From assembly GCA_046155285.1 (NCBI GenBank), contig JBJXEA010000011.1:59656-123655 (forward strand): a stretch of 64,000 bases of DNA, written 5' to 3'. The DNA is from CAILHX01 sp046155285. Its GTDB lineage: Bacteria > Pseudomonadota > Gammaproteobacteria > Burkholderiales > Methylophilaceae. A model generated the notes under the pieces. That model did not search any database and was not told the origin of the DNA. It saw nothing but the letters and a program-made list of their open reading frames with translations. A program made the position numbers and the translations under genes. Shown here piece by piece: positions 57,416 to 64,000 of this stretch (positions within the stretch are counted from its first letter, which is position 1; each line of letters begins with the position of its first letter).

Positions 57416-58453
57416 TTGAGCAAGATTAAAGTAGGTATTGTGGGCGGCACGGGTTATACCGGTGTTGAATTGTTGCGTTTGCTGGCGCAACATCCTCACG
57501 CGGAAATCACCGCGATTACTTCGCGTGGTGATGCTGGGCAGCGTGTGTCCGACATGTTCCCCAGCCTGCGTGGGCATGTGGATTTGGCATTTACCGACCC
57601 TGCGCAAGCCGATTTGAAAAATTGTGATGTGGTGTTCTTTGCTACTCCCAATGGCATCGCCATGCAACAAGCGCAAGCCTTGCTGGATGAAGGTGTGCGG
57701 GTGATTGATTTGGCGGCAGATTTTCGCATTAAGGATATTCTCACTTGGGAGAAATGGTATGGCATGAGCCACGCCAGCCCCAAACTGGTGGCGGAGGCGG
57801 TCTATGGTTTGCCTGAAATCAACCGTGAACAAATCAAAACTGCAAGGCTGGTGGCCAATCCGGGTTGCTATCCTACGGCAGTGCAATTAGGCTTTTTGCC
57901 TTTGCTGGAAGCGGGTGTGGTGGATGCGAGTCATCTGGTCGCCGATGCTAAATCCGGCGTGAGCGGCGCTGGGCGTAAGGCTGAGGTGCACACCTTGCTG
58001 GCCGAGGCGGCTGATAATTTCAAAGCCTATGGCGTATCTGGGCATAGGCATTTGCCCGAGATTGGGCAGGGTTTGGCGAGCATGAATAAGGGCGCGGTGG
58101 GCTTAACTTTCGTGCCACACTTAACGCCAATGATACGGGGCATACACGCCACACTGTACGCCACGCTTAAAAATACATCATTGGATTTGCAGGCGTTATT
58201 TGAACGGCGTTATGCTAACGAGCCTTTTGTGGACGTGTTGCCAGCCGGTTCGCATCCGGAGACGCGTTCGGTCAGAGGGTCTAATATGTGTCGTATTGCC
58301 GTGCATCAACCGCAAAGTGGTGATACGGTGGTGGTGTTATCGGTAATAGATAACCTAGTTAAAGGTGCCGCGGGACAAGCGGTACACAATATGAATCTAA
58401 TGTTTGGAGTTGCTGAAATGATAGGACTGGAGCAGCTAGCACTTTCGCCATGA
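57416..58453 (+). CDS. argC: N-acetyl-gamma-glutamyl-phosphate reductase
   Basis: A 345-residue NADP-dependent enzyme of arginine synthesis. KVGIVGGTGYTGVELLRLLA (nucleotide-binding), FFATPNGIAMQQA, LVANPGCYPTAVQLG with the catalytic Cys (about 150), and KSGVSGAGRK. The start is a TTG at 57416, with GAAAGAG upstream; there is no nearby ATG. Overlaps the next gene by four bases. Confidence 0.95.
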   Translation: MSKIKVGIVGGTGYTGVELLRLLAQHPHAEITAITSRGDAGQRVSDMFPSLRGHVDLAFTDPAQADLKNCDVVFFATPNGIAMQQAQALLDEGVRVIDLAADFRIKDILTWEKWYGMSHASPKLVAEAVYGLPEINREQIKTARLVANPGCYPTAVQLGFLPLLEAGVVDASHLVADAKSGVSGAGRKAEVHTLLAEAADNFKAYGVSGHRHLPEIGQGLASMNKGAVGLTFVPHLTPMIRGIHATLYATLKNTSLDLQALFERRYANEPFVDVLPAGSHPETRSVRGSNMCRIAVHQPQSGDTVVVLSVIDNLVKGAAGQAVHNMNLMFGVAEMIGLEQLALSP

Positions 58454-59157
58454 GAAATCTGACACGCGCATTACGTCTTCGCTTTGGGATTTCCGCGCAA
58501 AATGTCGCCGTACGCGCGGAAATCCCGTGGTATTGGCGCGTGTTTTGGGCGATAGCTTTGTTGCTGCTGGGCTTTGGCTTGGGTTATTGGCGCTATGCCA
58601 GCGATAGTACGGTTCAATTGCATGATGATGTGCAACGGCTAGAGCAGGAAAATCGCCAACTTCGCACCCAGAGCATCCATGTGGAAAGCCAACAGCAAGT
58701 GACACAGGTGGCGCAAAAGGATTTGGCCAAGGATATTGCGGTGTTGCAAGAAGAAAATGTCCTTTTAAAAGAAGATGTTGGATTCTACAAAAGCATCTTG
58801 GAAGACAGCTCCAGCGTGGCGGTAGTTAAATTCCATAGTTTCAAGGTGAGTAAATCCAGCAAAGCGGGTGAGTATCAATTCCGCATCCTGCTTATTCAGT
58901 CTGGCAAGCATGATAAGAGCGTGCAAGGTAGGTTGCAGTTGGAGTTGACAGGTACCGAGAATGGTAAATCTGTCATCAAGACTATTGCTGCTGGTGTCGA
59001 ACCTAAAGGCAGTTTCAAGATCAACTTTAAGTATTATCAGCCAGTTGAGGGAAGTTTTGCGATACCTGATAAAATGACGGTGATGGGCGTACAGGCCAAG
59101 TTTTTTCAAACCGGATTTTCAGACGTTAAGCTGACCCAAACAGCCACTTTGCCTTAA
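58450..59157 (+). CDS. Membrane-anchored coiled-coil protein (DUF6776-like)
   Basis: A 235-residue protein with one N-terminal transmembrane helix (about 29-46, VFWAIALLLLGFGLGYW), a coiled coil (about 58-110, LEQENRQLRTQSIHVESQQQ), and a periplasmic beta-rich domain. Such proteins regularly precede a bactofilin gene in betaproteobacteria, as here. Function unknown; a role in envelope organisation with the bactofilin is inferred. Confidence 0.8.
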   Translation: MRNLTRALRLRFGISAQNVAVRAEIPWYWRVFWAIALLLLGFGLGYWRYASDSTVQLHDDVQRLEQENRQLRTQSIHVESQQQVTQVAQKDLAKDIAVLQEENVLLKEDVGFYKSILEDSSSVAVVKFHSFKVSKSSKAGEYQFRILLIQSGKHDKSVQGRLQLELTGTENGKSVIKTIAAGVEPKGSFKINFKYYQPVEGSFAIPDKMTVMGVQAKFFQTGFSDVKLTQTATLP

Positions 59158-59167
59158 AGGAATCGCA

Positions 59168-59554
59168 ATGTTTTTCAAGAAAAATATGACCCCTCAAAGC
59201 CGTATCGAGACCTTGATAGGCGCAGCTACTGTGATTGAAGGCGACGTCGATTTTAGCGGCGGCTTGCGGATTGATGGCACGGTAAATGGCAACGTTAATG
59301 AGGTGAGCGTGCAGCCCGGCACTTTGATTGTGAGCGAACAAGGGCGGATAGATGGCGCAATCTCCGTGTCGCACGTTACGATTAATGGCATTGTGAATGG
59401 ACCAGTACACGCCACAGAATATGTGGAGCTGCAAGCCAAAGCGCGGGTGACCGGCGATGTGCGCTATAAGACGCTGGAAATGTTTGTCGGCGCGGTGGTG
59501 GACGGTAAGCTGATTCACATTGAATCTTTAAGTCACAACTCGGTCGAAGATTGA
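59168..59554 (+). CDS. Bactofilin (polymer-forming cytoskeletal protein)
   Basis: A 128-residue protein with the bactofilin beta-helix: IETLIGAATVIEGDVDFSGG, LRIDGTVNGNV, LIVSEQGRIDGAISVSHVTI, and RVTGDVRYKTLEM. Bactofilins assemble without nucleotide into membrane-associated filaments that localise cell-wall or polar proteins. Ten bases after the membrane-anchored coiled-coil gene, so both are probably one unit. Confidence 0.93.
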   Translation: MFFKKNMTPQSRIETLIGAATVIEGDVDFSGGLRIDGTVNGNVNEVSVQPGTLIVSEQGRIDGAISVSHVTINGIVNGPVHATEYVELQAKARVTGDVRYKTLEMFVGAVVDGKLIHIESLSHNSVED

Positions 59555-59579
59555 CCATAGACCGTATGCGGCGCATAAT
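59551..59579 (+). promoter_or_regulatory. erpA: Promoter of erpA
   Basis: TTGACC (59551-59556) and CATAAT (59574-59579) with a 17-base spacer. The -35 includes the stop codon of the bactofilin gene. Confidence 0.65.
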
Positions 59580-59614
59580 CTGGCGCTGTTAAGGGAATTA
59601 AAAGGAACACAGAA

Positions 59615-59965
59615 ATGAATGCAATGACCGAAATGCCTAGCCCGATTATTTTTACCGACAGCGCTGCGACTAAAGTGAGCGAGCTGATTCTGGAAGAAGG
59701 TACGCCAGACTTGAAGCTGCGCGTATTCGTCTCTGGTGGCGGTTGCTCCGGTTTTCAATACGGCTTTACTTTTGATGAAGAGGTGAACGACGACGACACC
59801 GTGGTGGAAAAAGCCGGTGTGACTTTGCTGATAGACTCCATGAGCCTGCAATACTTGGCGGGTGCGGAGATTGATTACACTGATGGCCTGCAAGGTTCGC
59901 AGTTTGTGATTAAGAATCCGACGGCGACCAGCACCTGCGGTTGCGGATCTTCATTCTCCGTGTAA
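59615..59965 (+). CDS. erpA: A-type iron-sulfur cluster insertion protein ErpA
   Basis: A 116-residue A-type carrier delivering Fe-S clusters to targets such as IspG and IspH. The three conserved cysteines are in SGGGCSGFQYGF and TCGCGSSFSV, and the N-terminal FTDSAATKVSEL is typical. Stand-alone gene rather than part of an isc operon, which supports ErpA over IscA. Confidence 0.94.
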   Translation: MNAMTEMPSPIIFTDSAATKVSELILEEGTPDLKLRVFVSGGGCSGFQYGFTFDEEVNDDDTVVEKAGVTLLIDSMSLQYLAGAEIDYTDGLQGSQFVIKNPTATSTCGCGSSFSV

Positions 59966-59978
59966 GAAAAAAGATGTA

Positions 59979-60008
59979 AAAAAAGCCGCTACATGTAGCG
60001 GCTTTTTT
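59979..60008. terminator. Bidirectional terminator between erpA and gltA
   Basis: A perfect 30-base palindrome: six A, AGCCGCTACA paired without spacer to TGTAGCGGCT, six T (quoted as its two halves). It serves the convergent erpA and gltA genes on both strands. Confidence 0.92.
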
Positions 60009-60013
60009 ATTGT

Positions 60014-61306
60014 CTAACGCTCACCAATCGGCATTACGTCACGCCGTGCTGCTCCGGTGTAGAGTTGGCGTGGCCGCCCAATCTTGGCTTCAGGATGGGT
60101 GATCATCTCACTCCATTGCGCCACCCAGCCGGCGGTTCTGGCCAGCGCAAAAATGGCGGTGAACATATTAGTTGGGATGCCCATCGCGCGCAGCACGATG
60201 CCGGAATAGAAATCCACGTTGGGATAGAGTTTCTTGCTGATGAAGTAATCATCTTCCAGCGCAATTTTTTCTAGTGCCAGCGCAATCTTAAATAATGGGT
60301 CGCTGGTTAAGCCCAACTCGTGCAGCACCTCGTGGCAAGTGTGGCGCATCATGCTCGCTCTGGGATCCATGTTTTTGTACACGCGATGACCAAAGCCCAT
60401 CAGCCGGAATGAATCGCTCTTATCTTTGGCGCGCTCTATGCACTTGCCGATGTTGTTGACGCTGCCGATTTCTTCCAGCATTTGCAGCACAGCTTCATTC
60501 GCACCACCATGCGCTGGCCCCCATAGCGAGGCAATGCCTGCCGCAATACAAGCAAACGGATTGGCTCCACTAGAGCCGGTAAGGCGTACGGTGGAGGTGG
60601 AGGCGTTTTGCTCATGATCCGCGTGCAGAATTAGAATCCGCTCTAGCGCTTTGACCAGCACGGGATTGGGCGTGTAGGTCTCGCAAGGCGTGGCGAACAT
60701 CATGTGCATAAAATTCGCAGCGTAATCCAGCCTATTTTGCGGATGTGTGAAAGGCTGCCCCACGTTGTACTTATAGCTCCAAGCCGCCACGGTGGGAATT
60801 TTTGCCAATAAGCGCAAGGCAGCAATTTCACGTTGTTGTGGATTATTAACGTCCGAGCTTTCTGGGTAAAACGCCGCCATTGCGCCCACCACCGACACCA
60901 TCACCGCCATCGGGTGTGCATCGCGCCTGAAGCCACGGAACACGGTGCTCATTTGGTCGTGCAGCATGGTGTGGGCGCGGATGGTATCGGCGAAATTTTG
61001 GCTTTCTGCGGCTTTTGGCAGCTCGCCTTTAATCAGCAAATGCGCCACATCGGTAAAGCTGCAGTGCTCGGCCAGTTGCTCGATGGGGTAGCCACGGTAA
61101 TACAGCAGGCCTTTGTCGCCATCAATGTAGGTGATGCTGGAGCTGCAACTGGCGGTTGATACAAAGCCGGGGTCGTACGTGAAATAGCCGTGCTGGCCGA
61201 GTGCGCGTATGTCTATTACGTCGCTGCCCAGCGTGCCGGAAAGTACGGGCAGCTCGATGGATTTGGCACCGTTGTCGAAGGTAATGGTTGCTTTGCTTGG
61301 TTTCAT
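60014..61306 (-). CDS. gltA: Citrate synthase (type II, hexameric)
   Basis: About 430 residues. N-terminal ATITFDNGAKSIELPVLSG is typical of Gram-negative hexameric citrate synthases. Catalytic residues lie in LHADHEQNASTSTVRLTGSS (about 265), GFGHRVYKNMDPRA (His about 306), and DYFISKKLYPNVDFYSG (Asp about 363). The ATG at 61304-61306 has AAGG upstream; the open frame to 61342 is not used because it would run into anmK. It follows anmK by 13 bases in the same direction. Confidence 0.96.
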   Translation of the reverse strand: MKPSKATITFDNGAKSIELPVLSGTLGSDVIDIRALGQHGYFTYDPGFVSTASCSSSITYIDGDKGLLYYRGYPIEQLAEHCSFTDVAHLLIKGELPKAAESQNFADTIRAHTMLHDQMSTVFRGFRRDAHPMAVMVSVVGAMAAFYPESSDVNNPQQREIAALRLLAKIPTVAAWSYKYNVGQPFTHPQNRLDYAANFMHMMFATPCETYTPNPVLVKALERILILHADHEQNASTSTVRLTGSSGANPFACIAAGIASLWGPAHGGANEAVLQMLEEIGSVNNIGKCIERAKDKSDSFRLMGFGHRVYKNMDPRASMMRHTCHEVLHELGLTSDPLFKIALALEKIALEDDYFISKKLYPNVDFYSGIVLRAMGIPTNMFTAIFALARTAGWVAQWSEMITHPEAKIGRPRQLYTGAARRDVMPIGER

Positions 61307-61319
61307 AGCCTTGATTGTA

Positions 61320-62456
61320 TCAAGCTGCGGGATAAATCGCACCGAGTACGCGATAACCTTTTGCGCCGGTCACGGCGGGCAGATTGCCCGGTTTGCCTTC
61401 CAGTGTTTGTTTGGCGAGCCAAGCAAAGGCCGCGGCTTCTACCCAATCAGCACCGATACCGAGTTCATCGGTGAGCGCGATTTTCATATTGAGTAATTGC
61501 TGCAAGCGAGTCTTCAGTGCCCCGTTATGAGCCCCGCCGCCGCACAGATAAAGCTCCTGTGCGCCTAAACAATATTGCCGTATCGCATCAGCAGCGCCAC
61601 GCGCGGCGAATTCCAGTAACGTGGCTTGCACGTCTTGTGGCGCGTATTCTGGACGCAGCTTTGCCTCTAACCAAGCCATGTTAAACATATCCCGTCCGGT
61701 GCTTTTGGGCGGGGTTAGTTCAAAAAATGGGTGCGCCAGCAGTAATTCCAGCAAGCTGATGATGACAGTGCCACTCGCCGCCCAAGCGCCATCAGCATCA
61801 TAAGCCTTGCCGGTATGGCGCTCACACCATGCATCCATCAGCAAATTGCCTAAGCCACAATCAAAACCTGACACGACGCCGTCACAAGGCAAATCCGTCA
61901 GATTGCTGATACCGCCGATGTTGAGTATGGTGCGGTGGATGTGGGCATGGGCAAATACGCCTTGATGAAACGCGGGAACCAGCGGCGCACCTTGGCCGCC
62001 AGCGGCGATGTCGCGGCTACGAAAATCTGCCACTACGGTGATGCCGGTGAGTTCTGCCAATAGCGCGGGGTTGTTGAGTTGCAGCGTAAAGCCCAATTCC
62101 GGCCTGTGCCTGATGGTCTGGCCGTGACAGCCAATGGCGCAGACCGAAGTGTTGTCCAACAGTTCGTTGGCGGCCTGTGCATAAAGTGCCGCTAGCTGAT
62201 TGGCGATAAGCTGGCTTTGTTCTAACTCGTCATGTTGCGGAAAGTGCAGCGCCAGCAGTGCTTGTTTGAGCGTCGGCGGGTAAGGTAGAAAGAAAGTGCG
62301 CTCTACGGCGCAATGCTCGGTATTAAACGCGACGCGTACCGCATCCACGCCATCCAGGCTGGTGCCGGACATAAGGCCTATGTAGTGAGAGTTTTGCAAT
62401 TTAATCAAGGGTTGCCAGATTGACGGTAGAATAACGTCTTTTTTCCGCGCAGGCAT
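61320..62456 (-). CDS. anmK: Anhydro-N-acetylmuramic acid kinase
   Basis: A 378-residue kinase that opens and phosphorylates 1,6-anhydro-MurNAc in cell-wall recycling. Hallmarks: YIGLMSGTSLDGVDAVRVAF, GCHGQTIRHRPE, VADFRSRDIAAGGQGAPLVP, NIGGISNLT and FDCGLGNLLMDAW. Divergent from tyrS; anmK next to tyrS is a common betaproteobacterial order. Confidence 0.94.
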   Translation of the reverse strand: MPARKKDVILPSIWQPLIKLQNSHYIGLMSGTSLDGVDAVRVAFNTEHCAVERTFFLPYPPTLKQALLALHFPQHDELEQSQLIANQLAALYAQAANELLDNTSVCAIGCHGQTIRHRPELGFTLQLNNPALLAELTGITVVADFRSRDIAAGGQGAPLVPAFHQGVFAHAHIHRTILNIGGISNLTDLPCDGVVSGFDCGLGNLLMDAWCERHTGKAYDADGAWAASGTVIISLLELLLAHPFFELTPPKSTGRDMFNMAWLEAKLRPEYAPQDVQATLLEFAARGAADAIRQYCLGAQELYLCGGGAHNGALKTRLQQLLNMKIALTDELGIGADWVEAAAFAWLAKQTLEGKPGNLPAVTGAKGYRVLGAIYPAA

Positions 62457-62503
62457 GGTTTTTTAATGCGGGCTGCGTGGTTCAGGCTAAGGCTTTTGTC
62501 GAG

Positions 62504-63706
62504 ATGACCCAAATCCAAGAAACACTAGAAATTATCAAGCGCGGCTGCGATGAGTTGCTGGTTGAGTCCGAGTTGGTGGAAAAGCTAAAAACTGGCCGCC
62601 CTTTGCGCGTCAAAGCTGGCTTTGATCCCACCGCACCTGACTTGCACTTAGGGCATACCGTACTGCTTAACAAGCTGCGCCAGTTGCAAGAGCTAGGCCA
62701 TGACATTTTCTTCTTGATTGGCGATTTTACCGGCATGATAGGCGACCCCACTGGTAAAAGTGCCACGCGTCCGCCGTTGACAGTCGAGCAAGTCAAAGAA
62801 AACGCCAAGTCTTACACTGAGCAAGTGTTTAAGATCTTGGATGCCGAGCGTACGCAAGTGGTATTCAATTCCACTTGGATGGATAAGCTCAACGCTGTCG
62901 ATATGATAAGGCTGGCAGCCACCCATACCGTGGCGCGTATGCTGGAGCGTGACGATTTCAACAAGCGCTACAAAGGCAACCAGCCCATCGCTATCCACGA
63001 GTTCTTGTATCCTTTATTGCAAGGTTACGATTCGGTTGAGTTGAAAGCAGATTTGGAACTGGGCGGTACTGACCAGAAATTTAACTTGCTAATGGGGCGC
63101 GAGTTGCAGAAGCATATGGGACAAGCGCCGCAATGTATTTTGACCATGCCACTGTTAGAGGGCTTGGATGGTGTGAATAAAATGTCCAAGTCACTAGGCA
63201 ATTATGTGGGCATCAATGAACCGTCACAGGAAATTTTCGGCAAGCTGATGTCGGTGGACGATAACTTGATGTGGCGATATATAGAATTGCTCTCATTCGC
63301 ACCGCTTAGTGATGTTGCGCAGTGGAAGCAGGAAGTGGGCGCGGGGCGCAATCCGCGCGATATCAAAGTGCAATTTGCCCAAGAAATCGTCATCCGCTTT
63401 CACTCCAAACAAGCCGCAGAGCAAGCGCTGGCAGACTTTGAGGCGCGTTTTCAAAAGGGTGCGATACCGGATGAAATGCCGGAAATCAGTATTCAGGCTC
63501 AAGGTGAAGGCGTTGGAATTGCCCAAGCGTTGAAGCAGGCTGGCTTGGTGGATAGCACTTCAGATGCGCTGCGTATGATAGGCCAAGGCGGCGTAAAATT
63601 AGACGGTGAGAAAATCAGCGATAAGTCCTTGAAACTCAAGGTTGGGGCGCTTGTAGTGGCGCAGGTCGGCAAGCGCAAATGGGCGCGAATCGCCATTCTT
63701 GGTTGA
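62504..63706 (+). CDS. tyrS: Tyrosyl-tRNA synthetase
   Basis: About 400 residues of a class I aminoacyl-tRNA synthetase. FDPTAPDLHLGHTVLLNKL carries the HIGH-type motif, NKMSKSLGN the KMSKS motif, and the C-terminal S4 RNA-binding domain begins near residue 340 (SDALRMIGQGGVKLDGEKIS). The ATG at 62504 is family-typical; the GTG at 62477 is not. The stop codon overlaps the -35 of the following tRNA promoter. Confidence 0.96.
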   Translation: MTQIQETLEIIKRGCDELLVESELVEKLKTGRPLRVKAGFDPTAPDLHLGHTVLLNKLRQLQELGHDIFFLIGDFTGMIGDPTGKSATRPPLTVEQVKENAKSYTEQVFKILDAERTQVVFNSTWMDKLNAVDMIRLAATHTVARMLERDDFNKRYKGNQPIAIHEFLYPLLQGYDSVELKADLELGGTDQKFNLLMGRELQKHMGQAPQCILTMPLLEGLDGVNKMSKSLGNYVGINEPSQEIFGKLMSVDDNLMWRYIELLSFAPLSDVAQWKQEVGAGRNPRDIKVQFAQEIVIRFHSKQAAEQALADFEARFQKGAIPDEMPEISIQAQGEGVGIAQALKQAGLVDSTSDALRMIGQGGVKLDGEKISDKSLKLKVGALVVAQVGKRKWARIAILG

Positions 63707-63732
63707 CGCTGCCTGCTAAAGGCTGCTATAGT
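63703..63732 (+). promoter_or_regulatory. Stable-RNA promoter for initiator tRNA (and probably rRNA)
   Basis: TTGACG (63703-63708), 18-base spacer, TATAGT (63727-63732) with an upstream TGC that makes an extended -10. A GC-containing stretch follows before the tRNA at 63765. Confidence 0.7.
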
Positions 63733-63764
63733 CTCACCTCTCGGCGCTACATGGCCGACACGGA

Positions 63765-63841
63765 CGCGGGATGGAGCAGTCTGGCAGCTCGTCGGGCTCA
63801 TAACCCGAAGGTCGAAGGTTCAAATCCTTCTCCCGCAACCA
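63765..63841 (+). tRNA. Initiator tRNA-fMet (anticodon CAT)
   Basis: A 77-base tRNA from CGCGGGATGGAGCAG to the encoded CCA end. Anticodon CAT is at 63799-63801 in GGGCTCATAACCC, with the three G-C pairs of the anticodon stem typical of initiators. The 5' C faces an A (C1-A72 mismatch), also diagnostic. T-loop GGTTCAAATCC is intact. Confidence 0.97.
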
Positions 63842-64000
63842 ATTGAATTGTTAAGTAATAACTAAGCAACACGCGCTCTTTAACAACATAAACAACCGAC
63901 AGGTGTAGGTGTTTGTTGGCAGGTAACTGTATATTCCTTGACGCTGTAACGGTGTCATTGGGTATGCAGAACTCGAACAACAAGTGCTTACATCTGATAA
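63842..64000 (+). promoter_or_regulatory. rRNA operon leader with boxA antitermination site
   Basis: CGCTCTTTAACA at 63874-63885 matches the rrn boxA consensus TGCTCTTTAACA at 11 of 12 positions. The following AT-rich leader, directly after a tRNA and tyrS, is the arrangement expected just before a 16S gene. The 16S itself starts beyond the right edge, so the operon is inferred. Confidence 0.75.

Noticed and set aside
61307..61342. Longer N-terminus for citrate synthase
   Set aside because: It would overlap the end of anmK; the ATG at 61304-61306 has a good ribosome-binding site and matches the family start.
63798..63983. Minus-strand open frame ending in GEGFEPSTFGL
   Set aside because: This peptide is the well-known spurious translation of the antisense of a tRNA 3' half; it lies over tRNA-fMet and the rRNA leader.

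Overview
The window looks like a chromosome segment of a betaproteobacterium, most likely from the Nitrosomonadales/Gallionellaceae side. This is inference from gene content and gene order: dapF-DUF484-xerC; dsbD-TlpA-aroQ-accB-accC-prmA-zinc ribbon; metX-metW; smg-dprA next to def; anmK-tyrS before an rRNA leader; BtuM with BluB; Mg-type HemB. No 16S sequence is inside the window to confirm it. Coding density is high and most of the DNA is housekeeping.

Layout. 1-3.4 kb: metK 5' end, a lipid A acyltransferase, dapF, DUF484, xerC. 3.4-9.4 kb: a molybdenum/tungsten block, with an outer-membrane porin plus TupABC tungstate transporter on the minus strand, an HTH-only ModE-type regulator, then moaA and fdhD. 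9.5-10.8 kb: EVE-domain protein, 6S RNA, zapA and a small coiled-coil protein. 10.9-15.0 kb: a vitamin B12 block, with cobalamin riboswitch, btuB, the solitary S-component BtuM, bluB and cobU. 15.1-18.5 kb: trpGDC and hemB. 18.5-25 kb: PilZ protein, a hypothetical, PBP1A, aroKB, dGTPase. 25-27.7 kb: fliW, smg, dprA, def. 27.9-32 kb: a DUF6806-like protein, metXW, hemD, a ferredoxin-reductase-like protein. 32.2-33.7 kb: an AT-rich DUF2971 islet, FxsA and a short MITE-like element. 33.8-43.8 kb: thiol-redox, accBC, prmA, rpmE, a glycosyltransferase, gmk-rpoZ. 43.8-48.1 kb: spoT and recG. 48.1-54.2 kb: the accessory region. 54.2-64 kb: ubiCA, rplM-rpsI, argC, bactofilin, erpA, gltA, anmK, tyrS, initiator tRNA and the leader of an rRNA operon that begins beyond the right edge.

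The accessory region (48.1-54.2 kb) holds three or four toxin-antitoxin-like pairs: AbiEii plus XRE, a lone XRE regulator, MazEF, and PIN plus a small partner. Between them lies a two-gene surface system: a TPR/beta-barrel outer-membrane protein resembling type XI (Slam/DUF560-like) exporters, followed by a FecR-domain protein whose C-terminus looks like a TbpB-type beta-barrel cargo module. Its promoter has a perfect TTGACA -35 and a run of ten G residues between -35 and -10, the classic design of a phase-variable promoter. I consider this the best candidate for an undescribed system in the window.

A second theme is that inserted pieces are bracketed by diverged partial copies of host gene ends. 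A second accC start (same 11 residues, different codons) is followed by an in-frame palindromic insertion. A second recG 3' end lies beyond the AbiEii cassette. A second copy of the ubiC promoter and start lies before the PIN cassette. These suggest acquisition by recombination with DNA from related strains rather than by IS transposition. No intact insertion sequence, prophage or CRISPR array was seen.
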